Shown here: one piece after another, positions 59,453 to 64,000 of the stretch
Numbering within the stretch: the stretch's first letter is position 1
Layout: the number at the start of each line of letters is the position of its first letter
From: Lasiodiplodia sp. COLG20
Lineage: Eukaryota > Ascomycota > Dothideomycetes > Botryosphaeriales > Botryosphaeriaceae
Length of the DNA: 64,000 nt
Direction: 5' to 3'
Assembly (NCBI GenBank): GCA_009801085.1
Contig: VNWV01000023.1
Location: 62,001 to 126,000 of the forward strand
Translations under genes and position numbers: made by a program
The notes under the pieces: generated by a model
Databases searched by the model: none
Told to the model about the DNA's origin: nothing
What the model saw: only the letters and a program-made list of their open reading frames with translations

Positions 59453-60217
59453 TATTACGAACTTTAGAAAATATAGACTTTATAACTTTAAGAGTAGAAA
59501 GTCTATACGAAAAAACTCGCCGTAGAGACTAATAAGTCTTAAGAACGAAAGAGCCGTACGACTCTAGATTCTATACGAAAATCTAGAGAATACGAAATAA
59601 TAGCGCGTACGAAAATATTAGTAGATAGTAGCTAAAACCCGTACGAGAAGAACGTCTACGAGAGCGCGATAACTCTAGAAAAAAAATATAGACTAGAGAA
59701 TCTTCTATAAGACGAAAAACCGTAGAGTTAAGCTAAGAGTCAAAGGTTTAGACGTATAATCGTTCTAAAAAAGCGCGCGAAGGTAGAAAGTCGAAAAGTA
59801 AATAAGAAGAGAAACGAATAAGATATAATATAATATTACGACCGTTTAAAAGACGAAAAAACGCTCTAAGCGTCTAAGTTACGTACGATCTATAGCGAGT
59901 TCTCGAGAGTCGAGCTCGCGATAGCTTAATTTAAATTCTTATAAGTCGAGCTTATAAGAACTTCTTAAATTATAACTAGCTTTTTTATAGTATATAGATA
60001 TACTTATTAGCTAGACTCTTAACTCTTCGTAGTTAACTTAAAGTTCTAATTAAGACTCTTTAGTTAGAGATAATCGACTTACTATATACTATATAATTAC
60101 GTAATACTCTCTTATTTAATTATTATTCTTCTTCTCTTATCTCTCTAAGATAAACTCTACGGTTTATTCGATCTACTAAGTAACTTCGAAGCTTAGTAAA
60201 AGAAGTCTATCATTATA
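59453..60217 (+). repeat. 5' LTR of Gypsy-2 copy E
   Basis: The LTR is 765 bp, starts tattacgaact and ends tatcattata. It is clearly the same LTR as in copy D but more A/T-shifted. Confidence 0.9.
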
Positions 60218-63200
60218 CTTTAACTATTATTTTTATAAGAGAAGAAAGATAGTTATTAAGATTATCGACTAAATAGAAAGTATCGAATCTAGTATAAAGA
60301 ATTACTAACGAATAAATATAGTCTAAGACGAAATAAACGACGTTCTTATAGAATTACTTTCGTAGCTAATTATAGCCGACTTATAATATATAATCTAGCG
60401 TAATTAGAAGTAGCTAGAATAGTTTTAATAGAAGTTACGTAATTAACGAACGAAAAATAAAAAACTAGTAACTTAGCTTTATAACGCGTAGTAGTCGACT
60501 CTATTCTCTACGACTTCTATAGTTACGCTACTAGAAACGTCTACTCTATAACTTAACTCGAGAGTTAAGGTCTCGAAACTAGATTTCTACTACGAAGACT
60601 ATAAGAAAACCTAAAACTTTTTTACTTAGCTTAACGATTATTTATACTTTTCGAATAATTAACTTCTAACTAACGCCGAAAAAGTATTCTTCGCTAGTAT
60701 CTTTCTTAGAGAGGCGGCTAAACGATAGTTTTACTCTTATAAGAGAGAATACTAGAAGTAACTTAATAAATATAGTTAAGAAACGATCTAGCTATTCGAT
60801 AAATACGAAATCTTTATAAAAAAACTTCGTAACGTCTTCGTAGTAGTCGATAAGTCTAAGAAAGCTATAGATATTCTATTAAGTATTCGGTAAAAGACTT
60901 CTATTCTAAACTATAATATTCGCTTTTATAATACTCTATACACTACTAAGATATTATATACGAATACGCTACTATACGAAAAGTATAAGATAGAACTTAA
61001 AGAGAAAATCTAGAAGACTTTAATCTATTACTCTAGATAGATAACTTTTAGCGACCTTATAAATAAGATATAAAAACTAGACTAACTATAAACCGAGTAT
61101 TAATAGAATAACTAAAGGCCTAGAGCTAATAGCTCTTAACTAAGAAGACTCCTACGTTATATCTAAAAAGAAGGTGACGTTATAGAACTCGATATAGCGC
61201 GTAAAAGAGAAAAGAAGTTCGATAATAAGAGAAAAGATAAATAATAAACGCGTAAATAAACTTCTTAGTAATAAATTCGATTCGATAAAAGACTCTACAT
61301 CTACTATAGCGCTAAGTAATATAAAGAATACCTCTTAGAGTATACTAAAAAACCACGTAGAAAAACCGCGGCTATCGATAAAAAGAGAAACTCTAAGAAA
61401 GTTACTACGATAGCTACTAAAGAAGTTAGCTACGTAGCTATAAGTTAGACGGTCTATTACAACGATTATTATCTAATCTACGAGAACGAGAAGTAGAGCG
61501 TAGACTAGTATTCTAAAAAGCTCTAACGCGTTTACGTTATTCTACGAGCTTCTACGTAAGAAGAAATTTAAAAGTTCGACGAAACTCTAATAGACGATAA
61601 AAAGATTTTTAATAGCGAAGAAAGTTTTCACGTCTACACGCCTAAATCTAGTAAAGACGAAATAAAGTACTAGTAAGACGAAGTTACTCTAACTAGAATC
61701 GAGAAATATCTAAACTAATACGAAGAAATAAGGCGTACTAATAACTCTACGTTTATAACTATCTAGGTTTTCGTGGTACGAATAGATATATCTATAAAAT
61801 AATATAGAATTAAGAAAGAAACCATATAGTTTTACGCTTACTATAAAAACTAATAGAAAAAATAAAATCTCTTTCTCTAGAGCGCCGAGAAAATTACTAG
61901 CTAATTATAGAATAAAGCGCGAGGCGTGTAGTAGTAAGAGAATAGAATATATTTAAGAAATATAGTAAAAACGCTAGAAATATATAAGATAGTAATACTC
62001 TAAGAAAATATTCTCTAATAGACTCTCTTATCTAAGTATAAGCGTCTTACGATGTAATACTAAGTCTATAACGAAATAGTTTACTACTAACGAAGAATTA
62101 TAAAGTAGTAGTAGACGTAATAAAAGAAAATTCTTCTTTACGTAAAAGAATAGAACCTCTATTTCTACAATAATATCTTCTAATTATCGAGTAATAGTCT
62201 CTTTCTACGCGATTAGATACGAAGATCTTAAGAATTACGTTTATACGGACTTTATAACGTACTCTAGTTAGAAAACTAGACGGTCTCTCTAGCTAGAAAC
62301 TCTAAAAGAAGCCGTCTATTAGATCTCTTAATAAAATTATAAATATATCGAACGGAAAAATATCTATTAGAACTAAAATTATAAACTTAGTATATATATT
62401 AGTTCGTATCGATAATTACTATATAATAACTATAATTAATAGTAGCGTGTAAGAAAACTTTATCGATCTCGTCTACGTCGTTAAGCTATATATATACTAC
62501 TAAACGAAGAATTACTCCTACTTACTAGTTATTATAGATAGATTACTAGCTAAGTAAAAAAAAATCCGCTTAGAAACCGATACGATCTCTATTTTTATCG
62601 ATAATTATAAGAAATATATTAATCTAAACCTTATAACGATTCTAAAGTACGATATTATTCTTAGAATTTCGTAGCTTAAAATATACGAGCTATAAATTAA
62701 CTAGAGTACGAGAAAAGTTAGCTTCTCGAAGAAAAAATATACGAAATATCTCGCTATCGTAAAATAAATAAGCTAGACGTTAGAGAATAAAGCTAGAACT
62801 AGAAGCTAGAGCTAGTAAAACTAAAGCTAAAGCTAAAAGCTAAGAATCTAGAACGTAAAGTCGAGAAAAAACGTAGAAGTATTAGACTTCGTTAATATCT
62901 AAGAAATATTCTACGCGGTAATTTAACGTATAAGATGTCGAGACGAGAAAGTTTACGAAATATATTTTAAGTCTAGTAAGAAAATAAAATATAGAATCGT
63001 AGCTAAAATATAGCGATTAAAAATAGAGTCTTACGCGGAAAATAGCTATCTAAAATTAGTCGAAGAAGACTATCTCTAGAGAATATACGCTAGATACGAC
63101 GAAAGACTTATTAAAGAAACCATCTAGTTAAATAAAGAATATACTATAAGTAATATTTAGACGGAGATAGATAATTCTAAAGAGAAGAAAGTTCTAATAT

Positions 63201-63592
63201 TAAAATTCGAAACGATATCTCTATAGTTTTAGAAATAGTAATCGATATTCTAGAAAAGAGAAAAAGAATAACTATCTAAATACTAACTATAGAATTACGA
63301 GATATTTCTTATTCTAAAAACGTAGTCTACGTTTAAGCTAATCTACTCTCTCTTATAAAAAAAAAGTAAGACTTTAAGAGAATATATTAAGAAGAATATA
63401 GAACGAGAATATATATAGTCTTCGTTATTATCGATCGAATATTCTATTCTATTCGTTTTAAAGAAAAACGGCAAGCTTCGTCTCTATATCGATTATAGAT
63501 AATTGAACGATATTACGATAAAAAACTAATATCTATTACTCTATATCGACGAGCTATAGAATAAGATCTAAGAGATAAAATACTTTACTAAG
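59453..63592 (+). mobile_element. Gypsy-2 copy E, 5' part, interrupted, heavily RIP-degraded
   Basis: A 5' LTR (59,453-60,217) is followed by leader, gag (zinc knuckle remnant near 61,300-61,350), protease (IINSSV...ENFID near 62,430-62,470) and the start of reverse transcriptase (LYIDY near 63,485; a YLLLYIDEL remnant near 63,530). The frame stops at 63,592, where a reversed LTR is inserted. Compared with copy D it has extra C/T changes at CC and GG positions, so it has been through more RIP or is older. The rest should lie beyond the right edge. Confidence 0.88.
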
Positions 63593-64000
63593 TATAATGA
63601 TAGACTTCTTCTACTAAGCTTCGAAGTCGTCTAGTAGATCGAATAAATCGTAGAATTTATCTTAAAGAGATAAAAGAGGGAGAATAATAATTAGATAAAA
63701 AAAGTATTACGTAATTATACGGTATATAGTAAGCCGGTTATCTTTAACTAAGAAGTCTTAATTAGAACTTTAAGTTAACTATAGAGAATTAAGTATCTAG
63801 CTAACGAGTATATCTATATACTATAGAAAAACTAGCTATAATCTAGATCTATATAAGTTAGATCTAAAGAGGTTAGATCTATACGAATTAGATCTATATA
63901 GATTTATAGTAAAGCGTACGTAATCTAAGCGCCTAGAGCGTTCTTTTAATTTTTAAACGATCGTAATATCGTATTATATCTTATTCGTTCTTCTTCTTAT
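63593..64000 (-). repeat. reversed Gypsy-2 LTR running off the right edge
   Basis: It starts tataatgatagacttcttct, the complement of the LTR 3' end, and covers ~408 bp to the window end. It is inserted in the reverse-transcriptase frame of copy E after ctaag (63,588-63,592), the likely target repeat. Whether it is a solo LTR or the edge of a full reversed element cannot be seen. Confidence 0.88.

Noticed and set aside
1..64000. CRISPR arrays, tRNA or rRNA genes
   Set aside because: No regularly spaced direct repeats and no tRNA- or rRNA-like sequences were seen; the genome is fungal.

Overview
The window looks like a filamentous ascomycete (Pezizomycotina) chromosome. Evidence: short GT-AG introns of 48-89 bp, a fungal NADPH oxidase of the NoxB type, a GH78 rhamnosidase, a Zn(II)2Cys6 regulator, chromodomain-bearing Ty3/Gypsy elements, and the signature of repeat-induced point mutation (RIP). 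In the repeat blocks CpA and TpG are almost absent while TpA is very common. This removes nearly all ATG codons and turns Gln and Trp codons into TAG/TAA, so almost no open frames survive there. The old proteins can still be read through these stops.

Layout. (1) 1-21,128: a stack of nested, RIP-mutated Gypsy elements. An outer element with ~765-bp LTRs (called Gypsy-2 here) enters from the left edge. It is interrupted by a complete 6,976-bp element with 429-bp LTRs (Gypsy-1 copy A, plus strand) and by a reversed 6,225-bp Gypsy-1 copy B that has lost most of gag. It ends at 20,256 and is followed by two opposed LTR fragments. (2) 21,129-43,783: a normal-composition gene island. It starts with a LINE RNase H remnant, then holds an MFS sugar transporter, a GH78 alpha-L-rhamnosidase, a small secreted-protein-like relic, a NoxB-type NADPH oxidase, a DUF3533/SNG1-like membrane protein, a GMC oxidoreductase, a PD-(D/E)XK nuclease-like protein and a Zn(II)2Cys6 regulator. 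(3) 43,784-45,440: a class-III aminotransferase gene whose first exon is clean and whose remainder is strongly RIP-mutated; it marks the right edge of the island. (4) 45,441-64,000: more RIP-mutated repeats. These are LTR scraps, a truncated Gypsy-1, a complete 8,362-bp Gypsy-2 (47,531-55,892), an unidentified ghost coding region (about 56.2-58.7 kb), another Gypsy-2 (59,453-63,592), and a reversed Gypsy-2 LTR running off the end.

Only three island genes look intact: the rhamnosidase, the NADPH oxidase and the GMC oxidoreductase. The others carry few, mostly C-to-T type nonsense codons: one in the transporter, one in the SNG1-like gene, six in the regulator and many in the aminotransferase. 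The PD-(D/E)XK gene carries one nonsense codon and probable frameshifts. This suggests that RIP has leaked from the flanking repeats into single-copy genes, most heavily on the right. The transporter and rhamnosidase are divergently arranged and look like a rhamnoside-use pair, now with a broken transporter. All readings come from inspection alone; no database search was run.
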